NCBI GenBank assembly: GCA_034432935.1
Contig: DAOUBD010000018.1
Location: 1 to 64,000 of the forward strand
From: DAOUAG01 sp034432935
GTDB lineage: Bacteria > Chloroflexota > Dehalococcoidia > SM23-28-2 > RBG-16-64-32
Length of the DNA: 64,000 nucleotides
Reading direction: 5' to 3'
Position 1 is the first letter of the stretch, and each line of letters opens with the position of its first letter. The notes under the pieces were generated by a model. The model did no database searches and was not told where the DNA came from. It worked only from the letters and a program-made list of their open reading frames with translations. Of this stretch, positions 23,985 through 33,582 are shown in pieces. A program made the position numbers and the translations under genes.

Positions 23985-25042
23985 GAGGCGCCGGTCTGCC
24001 CGGGGGTGGGCTGCCTCTGAGAATGCCAGTCGAGCCCGACACCGGCGATGCGCCGCCCGCAGTCGGGGCACCGGCCCTCGCTGACCCGGTTGGCCAGGAT
24101 GGCGTAGCCGCTGCGCTCGATGAGCAAAGTTGAGCAGCCGGGGCAGTAGGTGCTCTCCCACGGCATCCCTCGTACGTTGCCGACGTAGACGAACTCCAGC
24201 CCTTCCTCCAAGCCGATCTCGCGAGCTTGCCGGAGGGTGGAGACGGGTGTTGGCGGGACGTCCGCCATACGGTAGGCGGGGAAAAAGCGGCTGATGTGCC
24301 ACGGAGTGTCCCTGCCCACGTCGCTCGCCAGGAAACGGGCGATGGAGCGCAACTCCTCGGGCGAATCGTTGTGCCCCGGCACCACCAGGGTAGTCACCTC
24401 CACCCAGATCCCCAGCGACTTCATGAGGCGGATGGTGTCCAGCACTGGCTGGAGCCTGGCGCCCACCACCTTCCGGTAGTAGCGGTCGCTGTAGGACTTG
24501 AGGTCGATGTTGGCGGCGTCGAGGTAAGGGCGGATGGTTGCCACAGCCTCAGGCGTCTCATAACCGTTGGTGACGAAGATGTTCTTGAGGCCCCGTTGGG
24601 CCGCGAGACGAGCCGTATCCAGAGCGTATTCGAAGAAGATGGTGGGCTCCGTATACGTGTAGGCGATGCTCTGGCTGCGGGAGCGCTGAGCGCGGTCCAC
24701 GATGGCTTCTGGCGGGCACTCCTCTCCGAAAAGGGCCTCGTATGATGGCACGATCTGCGAGATCTGCCAGTTCTGGCAAAAGAGGCAGTGGAAGTTGCAG
24801 CCAACGGTGGCAATGGAGTAAGCGGCGCTGCCCGGGTAAAAGTGGAAGAGGGGCTTCTTTTCGACTGGGTCGATCTCCTGCGCTGCCGCGCGCCCGTATA
24901 CCAGGGTGTAGAGCGCGCCTTCGCGATTCTGCCGTACGTGGCAGATGCCGGTGCGGCCTGGCAGTAGGAGGCATCGGTGGGCGCAGAGGTTGCACCGCAC
25001 CCGGCCTCCCGGCAGGCGCTGGTAGAGGATCGCCTCCTTCAT
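23981..25042 (-). CDS. amrS: AmmeMemoRadiSam-system radical SAM enzyme
   Basis: A 353-residue radical SAM protein with the cluster motif CNFHCLFC (Cys82, 86, 89) following ATVG. It also carries the N-terminal Cys/His block of this family (CNLCAHRC at 17-24, then GRTGIC) and a C-terminal zinc-ribbon-like set (CPGCSTLL and CPDCGRR). AmrS usually co-occurs with AMMECR1 and Memo proteins in an incompletely understood modification system; neither partner is in this window. Its ATG overlaps the RRM gene stop by 4 bases and its stop overlaps rtcA by 4, so the three are tightly coupled. Alternative reading: a pyruvate-formate-lyase-activase-like enzyme. Confidence 0.9.
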   Translation of the reverse strand: MKEAILYQRLPGGRVRCNLCAHRCLLLPGRTGICHVRQNREGALYTLVYGRAAAQEIDPVEKKPLFHFYPGSAAYSIATVGCNFHCLFCQNWQISQIVPSYEALFGEECPPEAIVDRAQRSRSQSIAYTYTEPTIFFEYALDTARLAAQRGLKNIFVTNGYETPEAVATIRPYLDAANIDLKSYSDRYYRKVVGARLQPVLDTIRLMKSLGIWVEVTTLVVPGHNDSPEELRSIARFLASDVGRDTPWHISRFFPAYRMADVPPTPVSTLRQAREIGLEEGLEFVYVGNVRGMPWESTYCPGCSTLLIERSGYAILANRVSEGRCPDCGRRIAGVGLDWHSQRQPTPGQTGAS

Positions 25043-25392
25043 CGGCCTGGGCTTCTTTCCGGACGGTGGGGTCTCGCGGGCGGAGGTTTGGGCGCTGGGG
25101 GCGGCTCCTGGACAGACAGCGGCGGCGCCAGGTCAACGTACTCCCATCCCTGAGCCAGCTTCACGTGGAGCCGCCGCCGGCCGTACAGGGCGCGGTCGAG
25201 ATGGCGCACGGCGTCTCGCGCTTCAGCCTCGCTGCCCATATCCACGAAGGCCACGCCATGGGGCAGGCCGGTGATGTGGTCCACGGGTATGCTCACGGAA
25301 AGGACTTCGCCCTGGGTCTCGAAGAGCGCCCGCAGGTCATCCTCAGTGGTCTGATAGGGGAAGTTTTCGACGATGATACGCGTCGTTGCCAT
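25039..25392 (-). CDS. Single-RRM RNA-binding protein
   Basis: A 117-residue protein. Residues 1-80 form one RNA recognition motif with RNP2 RIIVENFPY (5-13) and RNP1 HGVAFVDM (about 45-52). A Pro/Arg-rich tail (residues 92-117) resembles the basic or flexible tails of bacterial cold-inducible RRM proteins. ATG 25392 follows GGAGGTGCCGAT, and TATGAT at 25443-25448 may be the -10 element. It is the first gene of an operon with amrS and rtcA, linking an RNA-binding protein with an RNA-end-modifying enzyme. Confidence 0.9.
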   Translation of the reverse strand: MATTRIIVENFPYQTTEDDLRALFETQGEVLSVSIPVDHITGLPHGVAFVDMGSEAEARDAVRHLDRALYGRRRLHVKLAQGWEYVDLAPPLSVQEPPPAPKPPPARPHRPERSPGR

Positions 25393-25507
25393 ATCGGCAC
25401 CTCCACGGGTCTTCGCGATCCCTCCACACCCAGGCTACGTCTATCATAGCGCCGCTGGCAGGGGCCGTAGAGAGGGAAGAGATGGGGTCGAATGGCAGGT
25501 GGCGACG

Positions 25508-26589
25508 CTAGCGGCGCGAGCCGGTACTGGTTAGGCTGCCCCCGATTTCGATGGCCGCCGCTAGCGCGGCCTGGTACTCCGGATCCGGGCCCAGCGCGTC
25601 CAGTTCGCGGGCCAGCAGCTCGCTGTCGTCCGGCTCCTCGAAGGGCAGGCACTCCTCCACCTGGCGCCCGCGGTGGTGGGCGAGGATGCGCAGGCGCGGG
25701 GGAGCCTCCATCCGCTGTGCGGAGAGCAGTGGCCCGCCGGGTTCACGCGCGGGTCCGATGACCAGGGAGATGAGGCTCCCGGGGCGCAGGTCGGCATTGT
25801 CTTGCGGCGCGGCGGAAATCAGCGGACGCTGGCCCGGCGGCCCCTTAGCGCCTAGCCACCCCAAGAGGAGAAGGGCGTGCGCGGGCAGGGGGTCCCCGGG
25901 CCTGCCAGCGAAGGCTAGATGGGCCCTGAAGGGTGACGGAAGGTTGAGACCGGCGCTGTGGCGCTCCACCACGTCTCGCCATGGGAGCGTGCGGCCCCAG
26001 TTGAGGTCGCTGGTGGCGCATTGCGGTGGCGCGGCGGCTGCTAGCTCCGATACGCCTCGCAAAGACTCGACGGGCGGCCCAAGCCGCGCCGAGTCCAGGA
26101 TGAGGCGGTCGGCGTAGGCCACCAGCTCTTGGAACACGTGCTGGTCCCGTGGCAGCGGCGCGTGCCACCACAGGTGCACCGGCAGGTCCGGCACCAGGAG
26201 CGCCGCGACGATGCTGTGGAGATGGCGGGCCGGGGGCCCGGCGATGGTCAGATCCACCTCCTCGCAGCAGACCTGGCGCTCTAGGCCCGTGGCGGTGTGG
26301 CAGTGGGCCGCTAGCTCCACGCCGATTCGAGGCTCCTCTGTCCCTGGGTCGGCGGTGACGACCAGGGTGCGGGAAGGATGACGGCCTGGCAGGGAGATTA
26401 CGGACCGCGCCGCCTCCATCGCCTCCTCTTTGGTGCCGGCGCAGATCACCAGGGTCAGGAGGTTAGTGCGGACGGCCAGGCCCTCGCCTCCCTCCGGTTC
26501 TCCCGCTGCGGAGTAACGGAGGCGGGACAGGGCCGCCTCGATAAGGGCGGCGTCGATGCCGCCAGACCAGGAGAGGCGGGCGCCTTCGG

Positions 26590-26605
<16 letters not shown>
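25508..26605 (-). CDS. opcA: Glucose-6-phosphate dehydrogenase assembly/activator protein OpcA
   Basis: A 365-residue protein matching OpcA, the allosteric partner of G6PDH known from cyanobacteria and actinobacteria. Recognisable parts are ARSVISLPGRHPSRTLVV (about 65-82), VCCEEVDLTI, LVPDLPVHLWWHAPLP (about 138-152), ADRLILDSARLG (about 167) and DLNWGRTLPWRD (about 200). Its ATG overlaps the zwf 3' end by 16 bases, and it is the last gene of the pentose phosphate operon. Association with zwf supports the call directly. Confidence 0.9.
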
Positions 26606-28136
<1,531 letters not shown>

Positions 28137-28140
<4 letters not shown>

Positions 28141-29033
28141 ACTCTCTTCACCTCGTGCCCGCCGAACTGTTGGCGCAGGGCGGCGACGAGTTTGGCGGCG
28201 AAGGAGTCCGCTTGACGGGAGCGGAAGCGGGCAAAGAGGGCGTGGGCCAGGGAGGTAGCGGGCACGTCTCTGTCCACGGCTTCGAGGATGGTCCATCGGC
28301 CCTCACCGGAGTCCTCCACATAACCTGCCACGCTGGCCAGATCCGGGTCCGCCGCCAGGGCCTTTTGCGCCAGCTCCAAGAGCCAGGACCGCACGACGCT
28401 GCCATGGTTCCAGAGGGCTGCCACCTGGGCCAGGTCCAGCTTGTACGGCCCGGCCTGAAGGAGCTCGAAGCCTTCGGCGTAGGCTTGCAGCAGCCCGTAT
28501 TCGATGCCGTTGTGGACCATCTTGACGAAGTGCCCTGCGCCGGCAGGGCCCACGTGGGCGTAGCCGCCAGGCGGTGCAAGGGTCTGGAAGACGGGTTCCA
28601 GCCGCCGGAAGACGGCTTCCTCCCCGCCGACCATGAGGCAGTAGCCTGCCTCGAGACCCCAGATCCCGCCGCTGGTGCCGGCGTCCAGGAAGTGCAACCC
28701 GATTTCGGCCAGCGCCTCGGCCCGGGCCACTGAATCCTTGTAATAGGAGTTGCCGCCATCGATAACGACGTCTCCCCGGGTCAGGAGGGGAGTTAGACTG
28801 GCGATGGTCTCGCCGACGGGGCCGCCCGCCGGGACCATGATCCATACGTGCCTTGGCGGCTGTAGCTGGCCCACGAGGTCCGCCAAGCTGGTGGCGGCGC
28901 TAGCCCCCTCCGCCAGCACCCGCTCGGTCGCCTGGGGGTCACGGTCGTAGGCCACGACCCGGTGGCCGCCCCGTAAGAGGCGAAGCGTCATGTTGGCGCC
29001 CATCCTCCCCAGCCCGACGAATCCCAGCTCCAT
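28137..29033 (-). CDS. gnd: 6-phosphogluconate dehydrogenase (decarboxylating), short form
   Basis: Oxidative decarboxylation of 6-phosphogluconate to ribulose 5-phosphate. At 298 aa it belongs to the short (GndA/YqeC-like) class rather than the 470-aa form. The Rossmann motif is GFVGLGRMGANM (4-15). DGGNSYYKDS (about 97), AGTSGGIWGLEAGYCLMVGG (about 118) and the catalytic lysine region HFVKMVHNGIEYG (about 165) are all present. ATG 29033 follows AAGGAGGGTGC. It sits between tal and zwf. Whether it uses NAD or NADP is not clear: the residues after the Gly motif read AYDRDPQ, with an Asp more often linked to NAD. Confidence 0.93.
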
Positions 29034-29088
29034 CTCGTGCACCCTCCTTAGCGGCCCCCGGGGCCACGGTCCTTGTTGTGCCCAGACG

Positions 29089-30243
29089 TCACGAAGGGCG
29101 GCCTGCCCGGTGGCCCGCCAATAGCTCTTGCCGCCGGCGCTCGATGGTGGCCTTGGCCTGGTCAAAGGAGTCGCAAAACAGCTTCACGCCTTGGGTCTGG
29201 AGATCATCGGTCACCGCCTTGAAGTCGATCCCGTCGGCCTCCAACTGGCGTATATGGGCGAAGGCGCCCTCTACGTTTGCCTCCAGGGTCGGGGCCACTA
29301 CGCCGTGGTCACGGAAGGCATCCAACGTGCTTTGGGGCAAGGTGTTGACGGTGTCTGGGCCTATCAGCCCCTCCACGTACATGACGTCGCGATAGGCAGG
29401 ATTCTTGGTGCTAGTGCTGGCCCACAGGCAGCGCTGGACCCGCGCCCCCTTCTCTGCCAGGGCCCGCCAGCGTGGGCTGGCCACGATCTCCTTGAACTTG
29501 GCGTAGGCTATCTTGGCGTTGGCGATGCCGGCCTTGCCCAGCATGTTCTCCAGGTATCTCCGGCGCGTGGCGCTGCCCGAGGCCGCGATCACCGTCTTCA
29601 ACCTCTCGTCGACCATCGTATCGACGCGGCTTACGAAGAAGCTGGCGACGGAGGCGATGCGATGGATGGGCTTGCCTTCAGCGGCGCGCCGCTCGAGGGC
29701 CTTAACGTAAGTCCAGGCGACCTGTTCGTAGTTCTCGACTCCGAAGAGGAGGGTGATGTTGACGTTGACGCCCTCGTAGAGGCAGCGCTCTATGGCGGGC
29801 AGGCCTTCCTTGGTCCCAGGGATCTTGATCATGGCGTTGGGGCGGTCCAGCGCCCTGAAGAGCCGCACCGCCTCCCTTATGGTGGCCTCCGTGTCGTAGG
29901 CCAGGTGCGGCGACACCTCCAGGGAGGCGAACCCATCGCGCCCTTCCGTCGCCTCGTAAACCGGAAGGAAGACGTCGCAGGACTGGCGGATGTCCTCGAT
30001 GGTGAGCTCGTCGTAAATCGCCTCGGCGTCCCGGCCGGCGAGGGCCAAGCGTTGCAGGCCGGGGCCGTAGTGGTCGCCGGCGGCGATGGCCTTTTCGAAG
30101 ATGGAGGGGTTGGACGTGCCGCCCGAGACGCCGTCCTCGTCCACCATGCGCTGGAGCCGGCCGGTAGCTAGGAGCTCCCGGTTCAGGTTGTCGTACCAGA
30201 CGCTCTGCCCCAGCTTTTTTAGTTCTAGCAGCGGGTTTGCCAT
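29089..30243 (-). CDS. tal: Transaldolase
   Basis: Transfers a dihydroxyacetone unit between sugar phosphates in the non-oxidative pentose phosphate pathway. At 384 aa it matches the longer bacterial class (TAL-2 type). Family marks are QSVWYDNLNRELL (13-25), GVSGGTSNPSIFEKA (about 38-52), SLEVSPHLAYDT (about 105), the Schiff-base lysine in AMIKIPGTKEGL (about 137) and CLWASTSTKNP (about 298). ATG 30243 follows TAGGAGGCCGCAC. The stop lies 55 bases before the gnd start. Confidence 0.95.
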   Translation of the reverse strand: MANPLLELKKLGQSVWYDNLNRELLATGRLQRMVDEDGVSGGTSNPSIFEKAIAAGDHYGPGLQRLALAGRDAEAIYDELTIEDIRQSCDVFLPVYEATEGRDGFASLEVSPHLAYDTEATIREAVRLFRALDRPNAMIKIPGTKEGLPAIERCLYEGVNVNITLLFGVENYEQVAWTYVKALERRAAEGKPIHRIASVASFFVSRVDTMVDERLKTVIAASGSATRRRYLENMLGKAGIANAKIAYAKFKEIVASPRWRALAEKGARVQRCLWASTSTKNPAYRDVMYVEGLIGPDTVNTLPQSTLDAFRDHGVVAPTLEANVEGAFAHIRQLEADGIDFKAVTDDLQTQGVKLFCDSFDQAKATIERRRQELLAGHRAGRPS

Positions 30244-30325
30244 GTGCGGCCTCCTAACTTCTGTCCGCCGGCCGGGCCTTCGCTTGGGAGTGAGCCCCCT
30301 GGCCACTGCCGGCCGGCAGATGGCC

Positions 30326-30772
30326 TCAGGGCCTGTCCTCCAGGGCCTGAACCTTGGCTAACCTACGGAGGTAGCGCTCCTCGCCGCTGAAGCGCGCCCG
30401 CACGAAGGCGTCGATGATCTCCATGGCCAGGTCTTCGCCGACCACCCGGGAGCCCATGCACACCATATTCATATCGTCGTGCTCTACCCCTTGGTGGGCG
30501 GAGTACGTATCGTGGCAGAGACCGGCGCGAATGCCTGGTATCTTGTTGGCGGCGATGACGGCGCCCACGCCGCTGCCGCAGACCATGATCCCCCGCTCGG
30601 CGCGTCCCTCCCGGATCTCGGTGCAGACGGCCACCGCCAGATCGGGGTAGTCGACGGACTCGGGGCCGTTAGTGCCCACATCGATCACGTCGTGCCCGGC
30701 GGCCCTGAGGTGGTTAGCGATGGCGTCCTTCAGTTCGTAGCCCCGGTGGTCGGCCCCAACTACTATACGCAT
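30326..30772 (-). CDS. rpiB: Ribose-5-phosphate isomerase B
   Basis: Interconverts ribose 5-phosphate and ribulose 5-phosphate. The protein is 148 aa, the usual RpiB length, with GADHRGYELK (7-16), the phosphate loop region MVCGSGVGAVIAANK (about 67-81, catalytic Cys), and NMVCMGSRVVG (about 102). ATG 30772 follows AAAGGCAGGC; the frame to 31009 is open but runs into the hairpin repeat and is non-homologous. It is the first gene of rpiB-tal-gnd-zwf-opcA. Confidence 0.95.
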   Translation of the reverse strand: MRIVVGADHRGYELKDAIANHLRAAGHDVIDVGTNGPESVDYPDLAVAVCTEIREGRAERGIMVCGSGVGAVIAANKIPGIRAGLCHDTYSAHQGVEHDDMNMVCMGSRVVGEDLAMEIIDAFVRARFSGEERYLRRLAKVQALEDRP

Positions 30773-30858
30773 ACGCCTGCCTTTGAGGATGGGTAAGGAA
30801 AGAGGTGAGCCCCTGGGGTCTATGCTATCCCTTCGCTGTGCGCCGCGGCAAGGAGTCC

Positions 30859-30930
30859 GCGCTGCCCGCGCGCTACGGCGGGCCCATCGGCGGGCAGCGC
30901 AGAGTCTAGCCGCCACCTTTGGGGCGGCCG
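30859..30930 (-). repeat. Hairpin-containing repeat, copy 1 (3' of the beta-helix gene)
   Basis: About 72 bases similar to 32635-32706 in the same orientation. Both contain a central GCGCTACGGCGGGCC flanked by an inverted repeat; here the arms GCGCTGCCCG (30859-30868) and CGGGCAGCGC (30891-30900) pair perfectly over 10 bp. Both copies lie directly downstream of a minus-strand gene, so they may act as terminator-like or mRNA 3'-end hairpins. No T-run follows. A REP- or MITE-like identity is also possible. Confidence 0.6.
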
Positions 30931-30941
30931 CTTGGGCGTGA

Positions 30942-32579
30942 CTAATGGTGGATCTGGCCGATGAGGGGGCAGCCCATGGGAGGCGGCGGGACGTACAACG
31001 CGGCGACATGGCGCAAGATTAGGAGCGCGTCCGCGGCATCGACGTCGAGGTCACAATCCACGTTGGCGGCGAACAGGCACTCGGCGTAGAGCGGCATCCC
31101 CGTGGCGAAGCGCAGGACGGCGAGGGCGTCGGCAGCCGTGATGGATAGATCGCAGTCGGCGTCGCCTTTTATCGCCGGCGGCGGGGGCGTAGCCGTCGGG
31201 GTGGGCGGCGCCGGCGTGGGAGCGGCGCCGCCGGCCTCGTAGGCGCCGATGTCGCAGCCGGCGCCGGACGGGCGCGGAGCGCCACGCTGGTCGTGCTCCG
31301 GGCAGGCAGGGCTGTCGCCGGCGTCGATGGCCGGGCTGCCGGGGAGGAGGGCGTGCGTCTGCGTGGGTCCGCCGTTGTCTGCCAGCGGCGCGAGCATCGG
31401 GTCCGCCCAGGTCATATCGCCGGGGCCAGAGAGGCCGCAGGAGCCGTCGCCGGCGATGTTGTGGCCGGCGGAGGTGATGGTCCCCTCGCAGTCGCCGCCG
31501 GTGTTGCCGGCGATGATGGTGTTGGTCATGGTCACCTGGGCGCCGGGCTCCACGTAGATGCCGCCGGCGGAGGTCTCGCTCTCGTTGTTGGCGATGGTGA
31601 CATTTCTGAGGGTCGCCTGACCGAATAGGTAGAGGCCGCCGCCCCGGGAGTCTTTCTCGCCTGTTACGGCGTCTGTCCCCTCGCTGTGGTTCCCGCTGAT
31701 GGTCACGTTCTCCAGGACCACCGCGCCGCCGGCCGCGATCCCGCCGCCCCGGCGCGGCCCGAACGGCGCGTTGGGGCTGGTCGCGTTGTCCCAGATAAGG
31801 CTATCCTTTACTACAAGCGTACTATTTCCTTCACTGTAGACACCCCCGCCGTCCAACACGTATGCCGAATTTCCGTAGACGAGAACCCGCTCCAGTGTGG
31901 CCGAACTGTCGCGGTTGTAGATGGCTCCGCCCTGGCCGAAGAAGGATGCCGAATTGCTCGCCAAGATACTGTCGGTGACCGTTAGGGTGCCACCTTCCTC
32001 GTTGCAAATGCCGCCGCCTGACCCCCGTATGACATTCCCCTCGATCATAACGTGGTTCAGCGCTAGGACCCCTCCCTTGTTGCGGAAGGCCACGCCACAG
32101 TCGACGGGGCGGAACCATTGGCCGTCAATGTGCGAAACCGTGAGACCGGAAACACGAAGCGTCGCACCAGGCAAGACATCGAAGGCCCTCTCCGGCCCCA
32201 GCCACTGGCTGGTTATGACAGTCTGGTCCATCCCCGCGCCCACTATGACGAGATCGTCCGTCACGTCTATGTCGCCGCGGAGGGCACCGTCCTCGTACAT
32301 GCTGTCCACGCCGTAGCCAAGGACGAGGTCGTACGTTCCGGCGGGCAGGATTATGGTGTCGCGCCCGGGTATGTTGTTGGCCAGGATCACGGCCTGGCGC
32401 AAGGTGCAAGCGACGGGCGTGCAGTGGTCTGGCGGCAGCGGCGCGTCGTCGTCGAATTCGGTCACGACGATCGGGGTATGGTCCATGCCACCGGCCGCGC
32501 TGCCCGCGGCGGCGGCGAGGAGGAGGCCCAAGGCCAGCAGGGCTAGGACACGCCAGCTTAAAGATTTGGGTTGAAGCAT
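30942..32579 (-). CDS. Secreted right-handed beta-helix protein with dockerin-like C-terminus
   Basis: A 545-residue secreted protein. A Sec signal peptide (KSLSWRV, hydrophobic core, AGSAAGG) occupies about residues 1-31. CSLP-like CTLRQAVILANN (about 58) precedes parallel beta-helix repeats of the polymorphic outer-membrane type, with recurring GGGI/GGAIYN/GGGVYSE and LxNVTISGN rungs (about 150-400). A low-complexity Thr-Pro linker follows. The end carries two EF-hand-like repeats, each DCDL followed by AADAL and an LRxA helix, typical of type I dockerins. It is probably a cell-surface or extracellular structural or polysaccharide-binding protein. No cohesin protein is in the window. The gene is bracketed by two copies of a hairpin repeat. 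Confidence 0.82.
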   Translation of the reverse strand: MLQPKSLSWRVLALLALGLLLAAAAGSAAGGMDHTPIVVTEFDDDAPLPPDHCTPVACTLRQAVILANNIPGRDTIILPAGTYDLVLGYGVDSMYEDGALRGDIDVTDDLVIVGAGMDQTVITSQWLGPERAFDVLPGATLRVSGLTVSHIDGQWFRPVDCGVAFRNKGGVLALNHVMIEGNVIRGSGGGICNEEGGTLTVTDSILASNSASFFGQGGAIYNRDSSATLERVLVYGNSAYVLDGGGVYSEGNSTLVVKDSLIWDNATSPNAPFGPRRGGGIAAGGAVVLENVTISGNHSEGTDAVTGEKDSRGGGLYLFGQATLRNVTIANNESETSAGGIYVEPGAQVTMTNTIIAGNTGGDCEGTITSAGHNIAGDGSCGLSGPGDMTWADPMLAPLADNGGPTQTHALLPGSPAIDAGDSPACPEHDQRGAPRPSGAGCDIGAYEAGGAAPTPAPPTPTATPPPPAIKGDADCDLSITAADALAVLRFATGMPLYAECLFAANVDCDLDVDAADALLILRHVAALYVPPPPMGCPLIGQIHH

Positions 32580-32585
32580 TCAGCC

Positions 32586-32632
32586 AGCCCCTTGACAAAT
32601 TGTCTTTTTTTTTAACGATTTGTCAAGGGGCT
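32586..32632 (-). promoter_or_regulatory. 15-bp perfect inverted repeat overlapping promoter and ribosome-binding site of the beta-helix gene
   Basis: Read on the minus strand, arm AGCCCCTTGACAAAT, a 17-base loop with nine consecutive A's, and arm ATTTGTCAAGGGGCT end six bases before the ATG at 32579. The first arm holds TTGACA (plus 32621-32626); GACAAT follows after 16 bases (plus 32599-32604), giving a plausible promoter. The second arm contains AAGGGG, the best ribosome-binding site. The repeat could therefore be an operator covering the core promoter, or an RNA hairpin hiding the start site. The locally low GC is out of character for the region. Confidence 0.55.
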
Positions 32633-32634
32633 TG

Positions 32635-32706
32635 GCGTTGCCCGTGCGCTACGGCGGGCCGAAACCTGGGCAGCGCGGAGCGCAGCCGTCAGCGCAGGGG
32701 CGGCCT
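32635..32706 (-). repeat. Hairpin-containing repeat, copy 2 (5' of the beta-helix gene)
   Basis: Second copy of the 30859-30930 element. Arms GCGTTGCCC (32635-32643) and GGGCAGCGC (32668-32676) pair over nine bases with one G-T wobble around GTGCGCTACGGCGGGCC. Similarity to copy 1 continues past the right arm through GCAGCCG and into GGGGCGGCC. It lies between the MaoC stop (32749) and the beta-helix promoter. Confidence 0.6.
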
Positions 32707-32748
32707 CGGGCCCACGGGTGCGTGGGGGTCGGGCGTACCGCCCGAAGG

Positions 32749-33582
32749 TTATTTCGTCTCGACCGCGGCGTTGCTGATGACTACCCGGCCTTCCTGGGTC
32801 TTGGCCTGCACGATCACCTTGCCGCCGCCAATGTCCCACATCTCCGTGGTGATGGTGTCCCCAGGGTAGACGACGCCGGAGAAGCGCGCCGACATGGCCA
32901 CGAAGCGCGAAGGATCGTTGCCGCAGTACTCCCTCAGCACGGCGCGGCAGACGTGGCCGAAGGTGCAGAGGCCGTGCAAGATCGGCCGGTCATAGCCGGC
33001 CATCTTGGCGAAGGCCGGGTCTATGTGCAGGGGGTTGCGGTCTCCCGATAGCCGGTAGATGGCGGCCTGGTTGGGCAAGGTGGCCATGCTCACGGTCTTG
33101 TCCGGCGCCCGGTCAGGGGGGTTGTTCCCAGCCTCGGGCCCCCGCTCTCCCCCGAAGCCGCCGGCGCCGCGGACGAACACGCCGAAGTTGTTGGTGAACA
33201 GCAGGTCGCCGCTCTCCTCGCGGGTCAGCGTCTCTATGGTTATGAGGGCGCCCTTGCCCTTGTCGTAAACGCCGGTCACCTTGCCCGTGGTGGTGAGCTT
33301 GCCCTCCACTGGAATGGCCTTGTGCACGCGGAATGCCTGCTCGCCGTGCAGGATCATCATGGGGTTGACGTCGACGGTCCCCATGAGGCCCATGAGGGCC
33401 GGGAAGGCCGGAATAACGGCGAACGAGGGGATGACCTTCAGGCCTCTCTCGTAGACGAACTCCAACTCTGTGGCCCCGACGCCGATGGCGTAGAGCATCA
33501 CGTCCCTGTCGGTGTACTGGTAGACGGTGGGCGGCAGCTCCGCGCCCACCGCATCGGGGCCCACCGGCTTGCGCTGGGTCAT
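32749..33582 (-). CDS. MaoC-type 2-enoyl-CoA hydratase (MFE-2 hydratase-like)
   Basis: A 277-residue double hot-dog protein resembling the hydratase-2 part of peroxisomal multifunctional enzyme type 2. The N-terminal pseudo-domain contains TDRDVMLYAIGVGA (about 24-37) and LTTTGKVTGVYDKGKGAL. The C-terminal domain has YRLSGDRNPLHIDP (about 165-178), the R-hydratase catalytic Asp/His, then RPILHGLCTFGH. It would hydrate trans-2-enoyl-CoA to (3R)-hydroxyacyl-CoA. ATG 33582 overlaps the SDR stop by four bases. The longer frame to 33834 lies inside the SDR gene and is rejected. Confidence 0.9.
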   Translation of the reverse strand: MTQRKPVGPDAVGAELPPTVYQYTDRDVMLYAIGVGATELEFVYERGLKVIPSFAVIPAFPALMGLMGTVDVNPMMILHGEQAFRVHKAIPVEGKLTTTGKVTGVYDKGKGALITIETLTREESGDLLFTNNFGVFVRGAGGFGGERGPEAGNNPPDRAPDKTVSMATLPNQAAIYRLSGDRNPLHIDPAFAKMAGYDRPILHGLCTFGHVCRAVLREYCGNDPSRFVAMSARFSGVVYPGDTITTEMWDIGGGKVIVQAKTQEGRVVISNAAVETK

